Shown here: in pieces, positions 4,842 through 5,049 of the stretch
Layout: every line of letters starts with the position of its first letter
How positions within the stretch are numbered: position 1 is the stretch's first letter
From: Anaerolineaceae bacterium
GTDB taxonomy: Bacteria > Chloroflexota > Anaerolineae > Anaerolineales > Anaerolineaceae
DNA: 5,049 nucleotides
Assembly (NCBI GenBank): GCA_028699715.1
Contig: JAQVUC010000109.1
Coordinates: forward strand, 1 to 5,049
Direction: 5' to 3'
The notes under the pieces: generated by a model
The model's database searches: none
The model's input: the letters and a program-made list of their open reading frames with translations, nothing else
Told to the model about the DNA's origin: nothing
Position numbers and translations under genes: made by a program

Positions 4842-5049
4842 TGTCTGAAAAATGCTGTTTTTTGACTGATTTCCTTTGTTAATCAACCGTTCATTTAGAG
4901 GTATCAGGTTTATGCCACAGCTCCGTTAAATAATCAAGACCTTCGCAACACTTCCATTGGAGTTTGATAATTAATCCCCATGTGCAAACGTTCATTGTTG
5001 TAGTATTTTAAATACTTCGGCAAGACTTTTTTAAAATTCAAGATCGTAT
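4842..5049 (-). mobile_element. 3' end of an insertion sequence, truncated by the window
   Basis: The minus strand carries the C-terminal end of a DDE transposase (4934-5049). The element therefore extends beyond the right edge, and its terminal end should lie between 4828 and 4933. A candidate end starts at TGTCTGAAAAATG (4842), because ends of IS3- and IS481-like elements often begin with TG. The other end and target duplication are outside the window, so the boundary is a guess. Confidence 0.6.
4934..5049 (-). CDS. DDE transposase (integrase core), C-terminal fragment
   Basis: Read leftward from 5047, 37 codons end at TGA (4936-4934). The sequence includes YLKYYNNERLHMGINYQTP (residues 12-30 of the fragment) and then MEVL. 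A YNxERxHxGxxxxTPxE tail is typical of the end of the rve-type integrase core found in IS3-, IS481- and related transposases. It follows the catalytic Glu in this fold; the DDE residues themselves lie outside the window. The protein cuts and joins element ends during transposition. The gene is cut by the window edge, not visibly broken. It converges on the lipoprotein gene, with the strong terminator between them. The family within the rve group cannot be settled from 37 residues. Confidence 0.85.
   Translation of the reverse strand, partial: TILNFKKVLPKYLKYYNNERLHMGINYQTPMEVLRRS

Overview
This window most likely comes from a Candidate Phyla Radiation (Patescibacteria) bacterium, probably Parcubacteria/Paceibacteria. 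The best evidence is the large surface protein at 768-3068. It joins a Cys-bounded peptidoglycan-binding-like module, containing the sequences EVIKLQLFL, FQQRY, LRPWG and PTGYVFITT, to poly-Gly, poly-Pro and Thr/Pro linkers. I remember this module and linker style from many Parcubacteria surface proteins; no database was searched. Genes appear to be read with the standard code.

Layout from left to right. Positions 1-60 hold nothing I can assign. A strong hairpin at 79-113 has a T-rich tract on its minus-strand side and appears to end a small minus-strand gene (133-315, 60 codons). That gene is very Arg-rich, has a near-perfect Shine-Dalgarno sequence and a plausible extended -10 promoter, but its product is unrecognised. 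It could instead be a structured RNA. Positions 316-767 are an AT-rich divergent intergenic region. From 768 to 3068 lies a 766-aa secreted, single-pass membrane protein. It has an acidic Ser/Thr-rich ectodomain, an array of 17-23 residue repeats, a 15-Gly run, the peptidoglycan-binding-like domain, a Thr/Pro linker, one transmembrane helix and an acidic cytoplasmic tail. A GC-rich hairpin follows it at 3111-3128.

Positions 3129-3351 hold a candidate promoter and a 5' leader with four alternating complementary segments just before the Shine-Dalgarno sequence. They precede a 478-aa lipoprotein (3352-4788) with an unassigned N-terminal region and three Ig-like beta-sandwich modules. This gene is visibly more GC-rich than its surroundings. 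It ends at a near-textbook terminator (4798-4830). Immediately beyond, on the minus strand, lies the 3' end of an insertion sequence whose DDE transposase runs off the right edge.

The two large genes both encode envelope proteins: one is anchored by a membrane helix and may contact cell wall or glycan, the other is lipid-anchored with stacked Ig-like domains. Each has its own start region and terminator, so they look like neighbouring but separately transcribed surface genes rather than an operon. Nothing here is a CRISPR array, tRNA or rRNA. The least explained parts are the repeat array of the first protein, the alternating-hairpin leader of the second, and the small minus-strand gene.
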